A stretch of 64,000 bases of DNA from Thermotogae bacterium (lineage in GTDB: Bacteria; Thermotogota; Thermotogae; Petrotogales; Petrotogaceae). The stretch is from assembly GCA_024233675.1 (NCBI GenBank), contig JACKPH010000002.1, positions 186,001 to 250,000 of the forward strand. Reading direction: 5' to 3'. Below the pieces are notes generated by a model, which ran no database searches, was not told where the DNA came from, and saw only the letters and a list, made by a program, of their open reading frames with translations. A program made the translations under genes and the position numbers. This document shows positions 55,286-63,690 of this stretch, one piece after another; position 1 is the stretch's first letter, and every line of letters begins with the position of its first letter.

Positions 55286-55801
55286 ATGAAAACTTTACTT
55301 ATATATTCAAGTTTGACAGGAAATACAAAAAAGGTAGCAGATGCGGTAAGAGAAGTTCTTCCGGAAAATACGGATTTTTACAAAATAGACGATTCATACA
55401 ACGTAAATGATTATGATTTTATAACAGTAGGCTTCTGGATAGATAAAGGAAATGCAGATAAAAAAACTCTTGAAGTATTAAAAACAATAAAAAACAAAAA
55501 AGTTGCATATTTTTTTACATTGGGTGCATATCCTAACTCCGAACATGCACAGAAATGTACCGAAACTATAAACAGCATACTTATCTCGGGCGGAAATACT
55601 TTACTTGGTCATTTTTTATGCCAGGGTAAAATTGACAGCAGAATGACAGAAATGTTTAAAAAATTTCCCGAAGGTCATCCTCATGCTATGACCGAAGAAA
55701 GGAAAAAACGTCATGCAGAAGCTGCAAAACATCCGGATGAATCCGATCTTAATAATGCAAAAATATTTTTTGCTGAAATAATTATGAAAATTCTGAAATA
55801 A
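55286..55801 (+). CDS. hmuF: Flavodoxin of the heme-degradation system (HmuF-like)
   Basis: 171 residues. FMN loop SSLTGNTKKVADAV, VGFWIDKGNADKKTLE and the tail GHPHAMTEERKKRHAEAAKHPDESDL, characteristic of flavodoxins next to heme genes. In Fusobacterium, HmuF delivers electrons to HmuW. Divergent from, and apparently co-regulated with, the radical SAM operon. Cytoplasmic. Confidence 0.87.
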   Translation: MKTLLIYSSLTGNTKKVADAVREVLPENTDFYKIDDSYNVNDYDFITVGFWIDKGNADKKTLEVLKTIKNKKVAYFFTLGAYPNSEHAQKCTETINSILISGGNTLLGHFLCQGKIDSRMTEMFKKFPEGHPHAMTEERKKRHAEAAKHPDESDLNNAKIFFAEIIMKILK

Positions 55802-55821
55802 AAACCATGAATAAAATAATA

Positions 55822-55871
55822 TGTACCCGGTAAAATAGACAAGAAATAAAAAAACTATTTTACCGGGTACA
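55822..55871. repeat. 17-bp perfect inverted repeat
   Basis: TGTACCCGGTAAAATAG at 55822-55838 and its reverse complement at 55855-55871, loop 16 nt. It is 20 bp after the flavodoxin stop but has no T run, so it is an odd terminator, or a relic of a mobile element. Confidence 0.75.
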
Positions 55872-55966
55872 CATTAGAACACTGAATCCTGAAACATAAA
55901 AAAAATAAATAATACTTTTAATTAAACCGCTTATGCTTAAAGGTATTATATTCTTTATTAATCCGA

Positions 55967-56131
55967 CTAATTTATAAGCATTTCCGAAAATTTCTGATCA
56001 AAAAAATTTTCATAAATAACTGTACGGAAATCATTCATTTCTTTCATCTCTTTTTCTGATTTTAACTCATTAACAAAACCGCTAAGCCGAATACTCCGGA
56101 ATTTTCCACACTGAAAATTTACTATATATCT
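55967..56131 (-). pseudogene. Unidentified gene remnant
   Basis: A 54-codon frame with no start codon at its upstream end reads QCGKFRSIRLSGFVNELKSEKEMKEMNDF and VIYENFFDQKFSEMLIN before a TAG. The protein-like make-up suggests the tail of a lost gene. Its end vaguely resembles the tail of the next gene, LLYRVLFENFTVSYDDY, which is too short to prove. The family is not recognised. Confidence 0.4.
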
Positions 56132-56169
56132 TCAAATAAAAAATGTACAAGTATTTAAACTCATACATT

Positions 56170-57339
56170 TTATTTTATATAATCATCATAGCTGACAGTA
56201 AAATTTTCAAACAAAACTCTGTACAAAAGATCATAAAGTTTTTCCGAATTAAATATTTCTTTCATATTCCCGTTTTTCATCTCAAAAAGCAATTTATTTT
56301 CGAGATCTTTTCCCGTAAGTTTTTTATTTTTCTTTAAAAAATTTTTTTCATTCCCAAGCCAAATACAATAAGAGTTAAAAGCTTTCTTTACAGTAGAATA
56401 CCCGTAATTATTGTATTTGAGAATTTTATAAAGATGACTGAGAAGTATATATATTTCATCATAAATTAAAAATTTATTTTTATACATATAATGAGGTATA
56501 ATTGTGTTTATTCTTAATTCACGGGCTATAGCGTAAAATCTGCCGTAAAAATCATCAAAATATTTGCTGTCACCACTTCCTGACTGACGGTTCTGTGAAT
56601 AAAGTTTTATATACTTTTCTGTAAGTTCCGGAAAATTTTCTTTTATGAATTTCATGAAATATTCTTTATTTATACCGGGTCTTAATGTCATTCCGCCGGG
56701 AATAACAACATCTGTAAATTTTTTTAATTCGGAAAGAAGTTTATAAATATCTTCGCTGCTGTCATTAATATACGGTATAAATGGCATAGCAAGAACTCCC
56801 GTACAGAATCCGTTTTCGTGAAAATGCTTCAAAACAGATACTCTTGCAGCATATCCGGAAGAAAGAGGTTCAAATATTTTTCTGTATTTATCTTCGTGAA
56901 AAGTAAGGCTCATAAATATATTGCACCCTGATTTTCTGTTAATTCTTCCGAGATATTCATAATCTCTTTTTATCATTGACGATTTTGTAGTAACGCTGCA
57001 GGAAAATCCGTATTTTTCTATTTTCTTATATATTTCAGGCATAAGCTTTTCATTATTTTCGGCATGCTGATAAGGATCTGATATACCTGACATAATCATT
57101 ATAAGACCTTTTTCTCTTTCCTGACTGAGTTCTTTTTCAAGAATTTCAGCTATATTTTTTCTTACTTTTATATCGGTGTCAAAATTACCGTCAACATGAT
57201 ACTTTTCACTTCTTCCGTCACAGTACGAACAGGCATGTGAACATGCCATGTATGGACTTAATCCGTATTTCGAAACAAAATAAGTATCCGGAAAATCACT
57301 TTTTCTTAAAATTTTTTTCGGATAAACATAATTCAGCAT
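56170..57339 (-). CDS. SPL-family radical SAM protein
   Basis: 389 residues. CSHACSYCDGRSEKYHV has the CxxxCxxC cluster (C33, C37, C40), as in spore photoproduct lyase relatives (SplB/COG1533), followed by GISDPYQHAENN and SVTTKSSM. The host does not sporulate, so the substrate is unclear. Overlaps the endonuclease IV gene by 7 bp, hinting at DNA repair. Confidence 0.87.
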   Translation of the reverse strand: MLNYVYPKKILRKSDFPDTYFVSKYGLSPYMACSHACSYCDGRSEKYHVDGNFDTDIKVRKNIAEILEKELSQEREKGLIMIMSGISDPYQHAENNEKLMPEIYKKIEKYGFSCSVTTKSSMIKRDYEYLGRINRKSGCNIFMSLTFHEDKYRKIFEPLSSGYAARVSVLKHFHENGFCTGVLAMPFIPYINDSSEDIYKLLSELKKFTDVVIPGGMTLRPGINKEYFMKFIKENFPELTEKYIKLYSQNRQSGSGDSKYFDDFYGRFYAIARELRINTIIPHYMYKNKFLIYDEIYILLSHLYKILKYNNYGYSTVKKAFNSYCIWLGNEKNFLKKNKKLTGKDLENKLLFEMKNGNMKEIFNSEKLYDLLYRVLFENFTVSYDDYIK

Positions 57340-58187
57340 TTAAGTATATCTTCCTTTATATGCCTTATATCTTCGGAATGGGCATCATCATCTCCGGGTG
57401 TTTCAAGAATCATTGTAGTATTAAGAAATTTATCGAAAGAAAGAAAATTTCTGAATCCGGAATCCCCTATAAATCCTTTTCCTATAAATTCATGCCTGTC
57501 CTTTCCGGCAGATAAATCAAATTTTGAATCGTTAAGATGTATCATTTTAAGTTTGTCTATACCTATATATTTATCTATTTCAGAAAGAAGTCTTTCCGTA
57601 TCTTCACGGTCTCTTATATCATATCCCGAATCAAAACCGTGACATGTATCATAAGTTATTCCTACTCTGTCACCAAAAGAGGATTTTTTAATAATTTCAC
57701 CGAGTTCACTCATTGTTCCCCCTATTGTATTTCCCTTTGAAGCCACATTTTCAAGAAGGAGAAAAATATCTTTATCTTCATTATCTTTAAAGAACAAATC
57801 AATTGACCTTGCAATTTTATCACTGCCGTATTCCTTACCTTCACCCAAATGACTTCCGGGATGGAAATTGTAATATTTTATACCGTACATACAGGCTATT
57901 TTAATCTCTTCACTGAAAAGCGTAAAAGATTTTTCCCATGATTCTTCTTTAGGTGATGCAAGATTTATAAGATACCCCGAATGTACAAGCATATTTTCTT
58001 TTTTAAAATTAAGTCCGGAAACATTTTTAATAAACTTTTCAACCGATTCTTTATCGGGTTCTTTTACGGACCAAGTTCTCGGCGAATGAACAAAAACCTG
58101 AAAACTGTTTGCACCTATATTAAGAGTGTTCTCCGGCACATTTTCAATCCCGCCTGAAATCTGCATATGTGCTCCTATTTTTATCAT
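57333..58187 (-). CDS. nfo: Deoxyribonuclease IV (AP endonuclease)
   Basis: Cuts DNA at abasic sites. 284 residues: IGAHMQISGGIENVP, LVHSGYLINLASP, NFHPGSHLGEGKEYG, LLENVASKGNTIGG, TYDTCHGFDSGYDI, IHLNDSKFDLSAGKDRHEFIGKG: the Zn ligands and the Nfo signatures. Follows the GNAT gene by 18 bp in the same operon. Confidence 0.96.
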   Translation of the reverse strand: MIKIGAHMQISGGIENVPENTLNIGANSFQVFVHSPRTWSVKEPDKESVEKFIKNVSGLNFKKENMLVHSGYLINLASPKEESWEKSFTLFSEEIKIACMYGIKYYNFHPGSHLGEGKEYGSDKIARSIDLFFKDNEDKDIFLLLENVASKGNTIGGTMSELGEIIKKSSFGDRVGITYDTCHGFDSGYDIRDREDTERLLSEIDKYIGIDKLKMIHLNDSKFDLSAGKDRHEFIGKGFIGDSGFRNFLSFDKFLNTTMILETPGDDDAHSEDIRHIKEDILKC

Positions 58188-58204
58188 ATTACCATCTCCG
58201 TATT

Positions 58205-58738
58205 TTAAAGTAAATATGCCATTTCAATTCTTACTTCTTTATTTTCGGTATCTTTATTAGAATATGCTATTCTGTCAAAACCGGAAATATTAAAACCGCA
58301 TTTTTTATAAAAACATATTGCATTATAATTTGATGACTGTGTTTCGAGAACTATAGCCCTCACTTTTAATTCTTCGGCTTTTCTGAAAATAAATTTTATA
58401 AGTTCCGAACCTATTTTCTGCCTTTTATAATTATTATCAACATAAATATCCCATAATCTCATAGTATTGTTCCAGTTCACTTTACTGCATGAAGCAACCC
58501 CAACCTGTTTTTCTTCATCAAAAGCACCGTAAACAAAAGGATTCTCCTTATATTCATCAAAAATATATTCTGTACCCGAATGAACCTTTAATTGTTCAAA
58601 ATCTTTAACTTCAAAAGAAATTTCCCAGCCTTTTGATGTATTTATAATATTAAGATCATAATATTTTTTACTTTCATAATAATAAAGAAAACTTAAATTT
58701 TTATTTTCTTCATTCAGTATAATTTCTCTGTATTCCAT
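58205..58738 (-). CDS. GNAT-family N-acetyltransferase
   Basis: 177 residues. LWDIYVDNNYKRQKIGSELIKFIFRKAEEL with the acetyl-CoA loop and AICFYKKCGFNISGFDRIAYSN. First gene of the nfo-SPL operon. It may be an antibiotic (streptothricin-type) or protein acetyltransferase; role in repair unknown. Confidence 0.9.
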   Translation of the reverse strand: MEYREIILNEENKNLSFLYYYESKKYYDLNIINTSKGWEISFEVKDFEQLKVHSGTEYIFDEYKENPFVYGAFDEEKQVGVASCSKVNWNNTMRLWDIYVDNNYKRQKIGSELIKFIFRKAEELKVRAIVLETQSSNYNAICFYKKCGFNISGFDRIAYSNKDTENKEVRIEMAYLL

Positions 58739-58862
58739 AATTGCCTCCCTACTGTATACCTAATTATACCATAACAGTATTTTTATTAAAATTGGTATTT
58801 AAAAAACTTTTTTGATTATTTTGAATACTGCTTTTAAAAAAACATTTTTAAAAGTGATATAA

Positions 58863-58973
58863 TTGGAAAAGAATCTGAAGAAGAATATTTTCAGAATCTC
58901 CGTTGCAAGACTAAACGAAGAAGAAATAACAGCAGGAGCCAAAATATTATCAGCAGTATTAAATAAATTATAA
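58863..58973 (+). pseudogene. Remnant of a PLP-dependent aminotransferase C terminus
   Basis: The 36-codon frame (TTG at 58863) ends in FRISVARLNEEEITAGAKILSAVLNKL, which looks like the last residues of fold-type I aminotransferases and MocR regulators (R-x-S/G-x-x-x-L-x-E-E-E-I-x-x-G). The rest of such a protein is missing and the upstream sequence is A/T-rich without similarity. No ribosome-binding site. Probable deletion scar. Confidence 0.6.
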
Positions 58974-58985
58974 AGGGGGATTCTA

Positions 58986-59750
58986 ATGTTTAAAAAAGCT
59001 TTAAATTATTTCAACGGCTTTCTCAGAAACAAAAGATTTCTTTACGCAGTAATAGTAACTGTGCTTTTTGTGATATTAAGTATGATTCCGGATTACCTTC
59101 CGTTTCATATATTTACGTCAGACACATCAAGACCTGTTATGAACTCTTTGTGGACAAGTATACTTATGAGTGCCATTATAAACCTGGTTCTTATATTTTT
59201 CTGGTTCTTTTTCATAAGAAATTATCCTGAACTTAAACAGGAAAAAAATTCTATTTTTATTAAATTTATATCGAAACTTTTAATACTGACTTTCTTATCT
59301 CTCATAGTAATAATAACTGCAGGTATAATGTTTTTTCCTGTAAGTGACATAAAAACATTAATATTTCCGGAACTCTTAACACAGTGGTTTATTATTTCAT
59401 TTCCTTTCATAATATTCATTTCCTCATTATCCGCATTTCTGGAATCAACAGAAAAATTAAAAGGTATAACCGGAATAATTATTTTTATAGCCGTATTTTT
59501 AGGTGTTTTTATGCTATCCGTACTATCAATAATAAACAAAAACTTTTTTATTGATTTCTCCGGATTCGCACATATTTCAAAATTTATGAATTATGATATA
59601 AATATTTTCGGAAACGGGATTTTAAAAGAAACATATCTTATAGATAAAATAAGCTATGAAAATTCTTTTATTTACGGAAGATTTTTTATGGCACTTATAA
59701 GCATTATATTATTATTTACAGGAAACTTTTTACACAGAAAATCAAATTAA
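58986..59750 (+). CDS. Multi-helix membrane protein
   Basis: 254 residues, six likely membrane helices, starting after AAGGGGG. No family motif is visible. Converges with the AlkD-like gene, their ends overlapping by 4 bp. Function unknown. Confidence 0.7.
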   Translation: MFKKALNYFNGFLRNKRFLYAVIVTVLFVILSMIPDYLPFHIFTSDTSRPVMNSLWTSILMSAIINLVLIFFWFFFIRNYPELKQEKNSIFIKFISKLLILTFLSLIVIITAGIMFFPVSDIKTLIFPELLTQWFIISFPFIIFISSLSAFLESTEKLKGITGIIIFIAVFLGVFMLSVLSIINKNFFIDFSGFAHISKFMNYDINIFGNGILKETYLIDKISYENSFIYGRFFMALISIILLFTGNFLHRKSN

Positions 59751-60397
59751 ATATACTTTACCGCTTCTCTGTAACTTAAAGAAGATAAATCTTCCCGGTT
59801 TTGGGTTATAAAATCTCTCACCCAGCCGGGATTTGTTTTTGAATATTCTCTGAGAGCCCATCCTATAGCCTTATCAACAAAAAATTCATTAGTCCCGTAA
59901 TTTTCCGAAACAGCATATTTCAGAAAATCAGTATCAGTATTTTCTTTATATTTAAGCTGAAAAAGTATTGAAACTCTTTTTAACCATACATTATCAGATT
60001 TAACCCATTTTGAAATTATATCTCTTTTTATACCCGGATCAGATAAAGCCATATGAGCAACTATATTATCTATAGAATCCGATGTATCCCACCATGATTT
60101 TTCTGTAATTAATTCCTGAATATTAATTATATCCTCAAAAACAAGAATTTTCTTAACAACGCTGAGATAATCTATTGCAAGATACTGAAATTCTCTTTCT
60201 TCAAGACTATACAATTCAAATATCATATGCCAGTCTGCTTTATTATCCTTTTTCTTTTCTTTAAGAAACTCTTTGCTTAAAAGTGCTCTTTCCGGTTTTT
60301 TTATTCCGATAAATTCAAATCTGTTCCCCATATATTTTTTCATTGCAGCGGCATTTTCAGAATTACGTGAATTGTAAAATATTTTTATAATATCCAT
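59747..60397 (-). CDS. DNA alkylation repair protein (AlkD-like)
   Basis: 216 residues, all helical HEAT-like repeats. SWWDTSDSIDNIVAHMALSDPGIKRDIISKWVKSDNVWLKRVSILFQLKYK carries the W-D/D residues of AlkD, and FFVDKAIGWALREYSKTNPGWVRDFI the conserved C-terminal repeat. Removes N3/N7-alkylated bases without base flipping. Confidence 0.92.
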   Translation of the reverse strand: MDIIKIFYNSRNSENAAAMKKYMGNRFEFIGIKKPERALLSKEFLKEKKKDNKADWHMIFELYSLEEREFQYLAIDYLSVVKKILVFEDIINIQELITEKSWWDTSDSIDNIVAHMALSDPGIKRDIISKWVKSDNVWLKRVSILFQLKYKENTDTDFLKYAVSENYGTNEFFVDKAIGWALREYSKTNPGWVRDFITQNREDLSSLSYREAVKYI

Positions 60398-60455
60398 AAT
60401 AACCTCCGTGATATAATATAAATATCTAAATTATCTCACAAAAGGCGGAATATTT

Positions 60456-61322
60456 ATGAAACCAAATGAAAAAAAATCTGTTTTCTATGCCATAACAGCA
60501 GCTTTTCTTTATGCTTTCAGTTCACCGTTTTCAAAAATATTTCTTAAACATGTATCACCTACAATGATGGCAGCATTCTTATATCTCGGTGCCGGGACAG
60601 GAATATTTTTAATGAATATTTTAACGAAAAAATCCCCGTACGAAAAACCTCTAACAAAAAAAGAATTTCCTTATGCCTTAGGAATGATTCTGCTCGATAT
60701 TGCAGCACCTATATTTTTAATGATAGGACTGTCAAAAACCTCCGCAGCAAATGTTTCACTTTTAAATAACTTTGAAATAGTTTCTACATCTATAATTGCA
60801 CTTTTTATTTTCAGAGAAAAAATATCAAAAAAACTATGGACAGCAATAATTCTTGTAACAGTCTCAACAATGCTGCTTTCATTTGAAAACAGTGAAAGCT
60901 TATCCTTCTCATTCGGCTCTCTTTTTGTAATACTTGCATGTATATCTTGGGGATTCGAAAATAACTTTACAAGAAAAATGTCACAAAAAAATCCAATGCA
61001 TATAGTAATTCTCAAAGGATTATTTTCAGGACTGGGTTCATTTATTATAGCTATCTCTGTAAAAGAACAAATACCTCAGTTAAAATATATTTTAGGCGTA
61101 ATGCTGTTAGGATTTATTGCATACGGCCTGAGTATTTTTTTCTATGTCTATGCCCAAAGAACTCTCGGTGCAGCCAAAACAAGTACTTATTACGCAGTAG
61201 CACCGTTTATAGGATCGTTTTTATCTCTGATAATATTCAGAGAACTCCCTTCGGCAACTTTTATAATAGCTCTTATAATAATGATTATAGGAACATATTT
61301 TGCCGGTGAAAATTCTAAATAA
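60456..61322 (+). CDS. EamA-family (DMT) transporter
   Basis: 288 residues, ten membrane helices in two EamA repeats: AITAAFLYAFSSPFSKIFLKHVSPTMMAAFLYLGAG and FVILACISWGFENNFTRKMSQKNPMHIVILKGLFSG. Likely exports a metabolite or amino acid. Divergent from the AlkD gene. Confidence 0.92.
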   Translation: MKPNEKKSVFYAITAAFLYAFSSPFSKIFLKHVSPTMMAAFLYLGAGTGIFLMNILTKKSPYEKPLTKKEFPYALGMILLDIAAPIFLMIGLSKTSAANVSLLNNFEIVSTSIIALFIFREKISKKLWTAIILVTVSTMLLSFENSESLSFSFGSLFVILACISWGFENNFTRKMSQKNPMHIVILKGLFSGLGSFIIAISVKEQIPQLKYILGVMLLGFIAYGLSIFFYVYAQRTLGAAKTSTYYAVAPFIGSFLSLIIFRELPSATFIIALIIMIIGTYFAGENSK

Positions 61323-61371
61323 TAAAAAATATAAACAAATCGGAAATATTTCACAAAGTTTTTTACTGTTT

Positions 61372-61416
61372 AAAAAAGTTCTCCGTTTGATTGACAAACA
61401 GAGAACTTTTTTTGTT
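61372..61416 (+). terminator. Terminator after the EamA gene
   Basis: AAAAAAGTTCTC pairs with GAGAACTTTTTT in an imperfect hairpin, 50 bp after the stop, followed by T7. Confidence 0.85.
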
Positions 61417-61512
61417 CCGTAAAAACACAAAAATTATATAATTCTTTTGTTTTTTAAACATATCAGATGATATAATAAAAATGTACAAATAAAAAAATAT
61501 TGAGGGTATAAG

Positions 61513-61818
61513 ATGAAAAAATTATTAATTGTAATAGCAATCATGTTTTCTGTTATTACGTTCTCTGAAAATACAACAAAAGACTCAACACCTATAGAAG
61601 GTCCTATGTATTTAAAAATTTATAATCATTTGGAAAAACTTTACAACGAGGGCAATGAGAATGTAAAACAATTTGATGATGAAAATATTTATGATTATTA
61701 TTTCAGAGACAAAGAAGCTAATAAAATAGTTATGTTTGAAGTAAATAAAAGATATAAGACATTTTATTTCACAATTGAAGCCAAGAGTAAGGTGATTATT
61801 ATTTCGTATTTTTCATAG
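61513..61818 (+). CDS. Small secreted protein
   Basis: 101 residues. Signal peptide MKKLLIVIAIMFSVITFS, then a mature domain of about 80 residues rich in Asn, Asp and Lys with no known motif. GAGGG ribosome-binding site, own promoter region and a strong terminator right after it. Function unknown. Confidence 0.75.
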   Translation: MKKLLIVIAIMFSVITFSENTTKDSTPIEGPMYLKIYNHLEKLYNEGNENVKQFDDENIYDYYFRDKEANKIVMFEVNKRYKTFYFTIEAKSKVIIISYFS

Positions 61819-61828
61819 ATGACATACA

Positions 61829-61859
61829 AGAATAGGATTTTTCCTATTCTTTTTTTTTA
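61829..61859 (+). terminator. Terminator of the small secreted protein
   Basis: AAGAATAGGA and TCCTATTCTT pair around TTTT, followed by T8. Confidence 0.88.
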
Positions 61860-61993
61860 TTTATCAATTATCTTGCCAGAAAAATCTATAGTAAAAGAAT
61901 ACCGTCAGAAACTCATAGATATTACAAATAATCTTAATCCGGAAAATATAACATATTTGCAATTATTTTATTTTTTGTTATTTTGTCATTTCA

Positions 61994-62029
61994 CCAGGAA
62001 ATATAATATATTTCCTGGTAGCCTTCTAA
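61994..62029. repeat. Palindromic repeat, copy 1
   Basis: CCAGGAAATATA and TATATTTCCTGG flank a single A as a 25-bp palindrome, followed by TAGCCTTCTAA. A diverged copy lies at 62157-62193. Confidence 0.65.
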
Positions 62030-62156
62030 ATGTTAGAAATCCTGATTTTTGTTCATTTTACAAAAATACATTTGTTTTATATGTTTTGGGTTTTTAAAGT
62101 TAAAAGCATTTTTTTACGTTGTAAAAAATCAAGATTTCTCACCTTCGTTCGAAATA

Positions 62157-62193
62157 CCAAGAAATATGTTATATTTTCTGGCAGTCCTTCTAA
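62157..62193. repeat. Palindromic repeat, copy 2
   Basis: CCAAGAAATATGTTATATTT-TCTGG followed by CAGTCCTTCTAA: same palindrome as at 61994 with several substitutions. Confidence 0.6.
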
Positions 62194-62277
62194 CCATCAA
62201 ACCACCTAACAACTAACCAGTTATATTTCCAATGAACTAAAAGTGTTTAAAGGACTACTTTAAAAAATAAATAAAAA

Positions 62278-62304
62278 AAAGACCTTTTAAAAAAGGTCTT
62301 TCAT
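62278..62304 (-). terminator. Terminator of the PhzF-like gene
   Basis: AAAGACCTTTT and AAAAGGTCTTT pair around a 2-nt gap in a run of A/T, with T8 on the minus strand. It lies 67 bp after the PhzF stop. Confidence 0.82.
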
Positions 62305-62370
62305 AATTTAAGTCTACATTTATAATTATACCACAAAAATAAGGTTTTGTAAATAATTTTTATGTTACTT

Positions 62371-63222
62371 TTATATTTCTGTTTCACTTTCAGAAAATGC
62401 TCTTCCGCCTACCTGTATTCTCTCAAAACTTTTATTATATTGTATAACAGCTTTTATAACAGATGGTTTTTTCATGGCATATCCCTGTTCAAAAGTAAAA
62501 CTGAATTTACCGTTATAAATTTTATTTTTTATAATATATGCTGCTAATGCTCCGCTTGCCGTTCCTGTAGCCGCTTCTTCTTTTATTCCCAAATGCGGTG
62601 CAAAGTTTCTGCATGATGCGTCATAACCGGTTCTGTCTGTACAGAAAACATGAAATCCTGCTGAATCATTTTTTCTGCATATCTGTGATATTTTTTCATA
62701 ATCCGGTTTTAAATTATTTAATATTTCAAAAGATTTTACAGGTATTATTATGTCTTTAAGTCCTGTCGATACAATTTCCGGTGAATATTTTCCGGAAATA
62801 TTTTCCTGAGTTATTCCCAAAGCCTCTGCAATTTCTTTTTTATCAATAATTCCGTAAAAAACCGGAATATTCTGATCCATAAATATTTCTCCCGAATCAT
62901 CACATACAATTTTTAGCAATCCTGCTTTTGTTTCCTGAGTATATATCCCCGGATTTATCATTCCTTTTTCAGACATAAGAAAAAAAGTTGCTATTGTAGC
63001 ATGTCCGCAAAGGTTTACTTCTTCTACGGGTGTAAAAAACCGTACTTTAAAATCAGCTTTTTCTGATTTGGAAACAAATGCCGTTTCTGATGCACCTACT
63101 TTAAATGCAATATTTTTCATAATTTCCTCAGAAAAATTATCAGCATCAAATACAACTCCGGCAGGATTTCCGCCATCTTTGTTATCAGTAAAAGAAAGTA
63201 TTTTGTAAACTTTAATCCCCAT
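62371..63222 (-). CDS. PhzF-family isomerase/epimerase
   Basis: 283 residues with the diaminopimelate-epimerase fold: NPAGVVFDADNFSEEIMKNIAFKVGASETAFV, VEEVNLCGHATIATFFLM and EEAATGTASGALAAYI. The catalytic glutamate of PhzF lies in ASETAFV. Role in most bacteria unknown. Monocistronic. Confidence 0.92.
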   Translation of the reverse strand: MGIKVYKILSFTDNKDGGNPAGVVFDADNFSEEIMKNIAFKVGASETAFVSKSEKADFKVRFFTPVEEVNLCGHATIATFFLMSEKGMINPGIYTQETKAGLLKIVCDDSGEIFMDQNIPVFYGIIDKKEIAEALGITQENISGKYSPEIVSTGLKDIIIPVKSFEILNNLKPDYEKISQICRKNDSAGFHVFCTDRTGYDASCRNFAPHLGIKEEAATGTASGALAAYIIKNKIYNGKFSFTFEQGYAMKKPSVIKAVIQYNKSFERIQVGGRAFSESETEI

Positions 63223-63403
63223 AAAATCACCTCCGGTTTTATTATATTATACACAAAATATTTATTAATTTTAATTTCCATGAAAGATTTTTCATAGTCT
63301 ATGCTGTATAAATGCACTAATTAATCCGTAATGTGCTTAAACGGCATTATCTTTTTTATATTTTTATGATAGAATATTATTGGAAAATTTAATAAAAAAT
63401 TTT

Positions 63404-63562
63404 TAGGTGATTAAAAATCTTAATAGAGAATTCGGTGAAAATCCGAAGCGGTCCGGCCACTGTAAGCAGTTACGAAAGCCCCTGATGCCACTGGTTTAAT
63501 AATACCGGGAAGGCGGGTTAGTAGGTTTGAGCTGTAAGTCAGGAGAACTGCCTGAAATTTTA
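63404..63562 (+). ncRNA. Cobalamin riboswitch
   Basis: Conserved elements in order: GGTGATTAAAAAT..., TTCGGTGAAAATCCGAAGCGGTCC, GGCCACTGTAAGCAG, GATGCCACTGG, GAAGGCGGG and the B12 box AGTCAGGAGAACTGCCT. It senses adenosyl- or other cobalamins and controls the YitT-family gene at 63691. Confidence 0.95.
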
Positions 63563-63566
63563 TACG

Positions 63567-63673
63567 TTTTTACTTTCTCCTGGATTGGAAAGTAAAAGAT
63601 TTTGTTAATTGTATAAATAATTATACAATAAAATCTTTTTTACCTATTTCAGGAGGTAGAAAAGATTTTTTTT
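63567..63673 (+). promoter_or_regulatory. Expression platform of the cobalamin riboswitch
   Basis: A hairpin TTTTACTTTC/GAAAGTAAAA follows the aptamer, then a long hairpin AAAAGATTTTG ... AATCTTTT with ATTGTATAA/TTATACAAT inside it and a T run (63595-63643). This looks like a B12-triggered terminator. A third AAAAGATT copy follows before the ribosome-binding site. Confidence 0.65.
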
Positions 63674-63690
63674 ATGGGAGGATGAGTTTT

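Larger units (their letters stand above)
61860..62279. other. Non-coding stretch with two diverged repeats
   Basis: About 420 bp without a supportable gene. A frame over 61819-62097 begins in the terminator and has no ribosome-binding site, although KSIVKEYRQKLIDITNNLNPENI inside it looks protein-like and may be a gene remnant. It holds the repeat pair listed separately. Confidence 0.5.

Noticed and set aside
61819..62097. 92-codon frame after the small secreted protein
   Set aside because: It begins inside a strong terminator, has no ribosome-binding site and is low-complexity at both ends.
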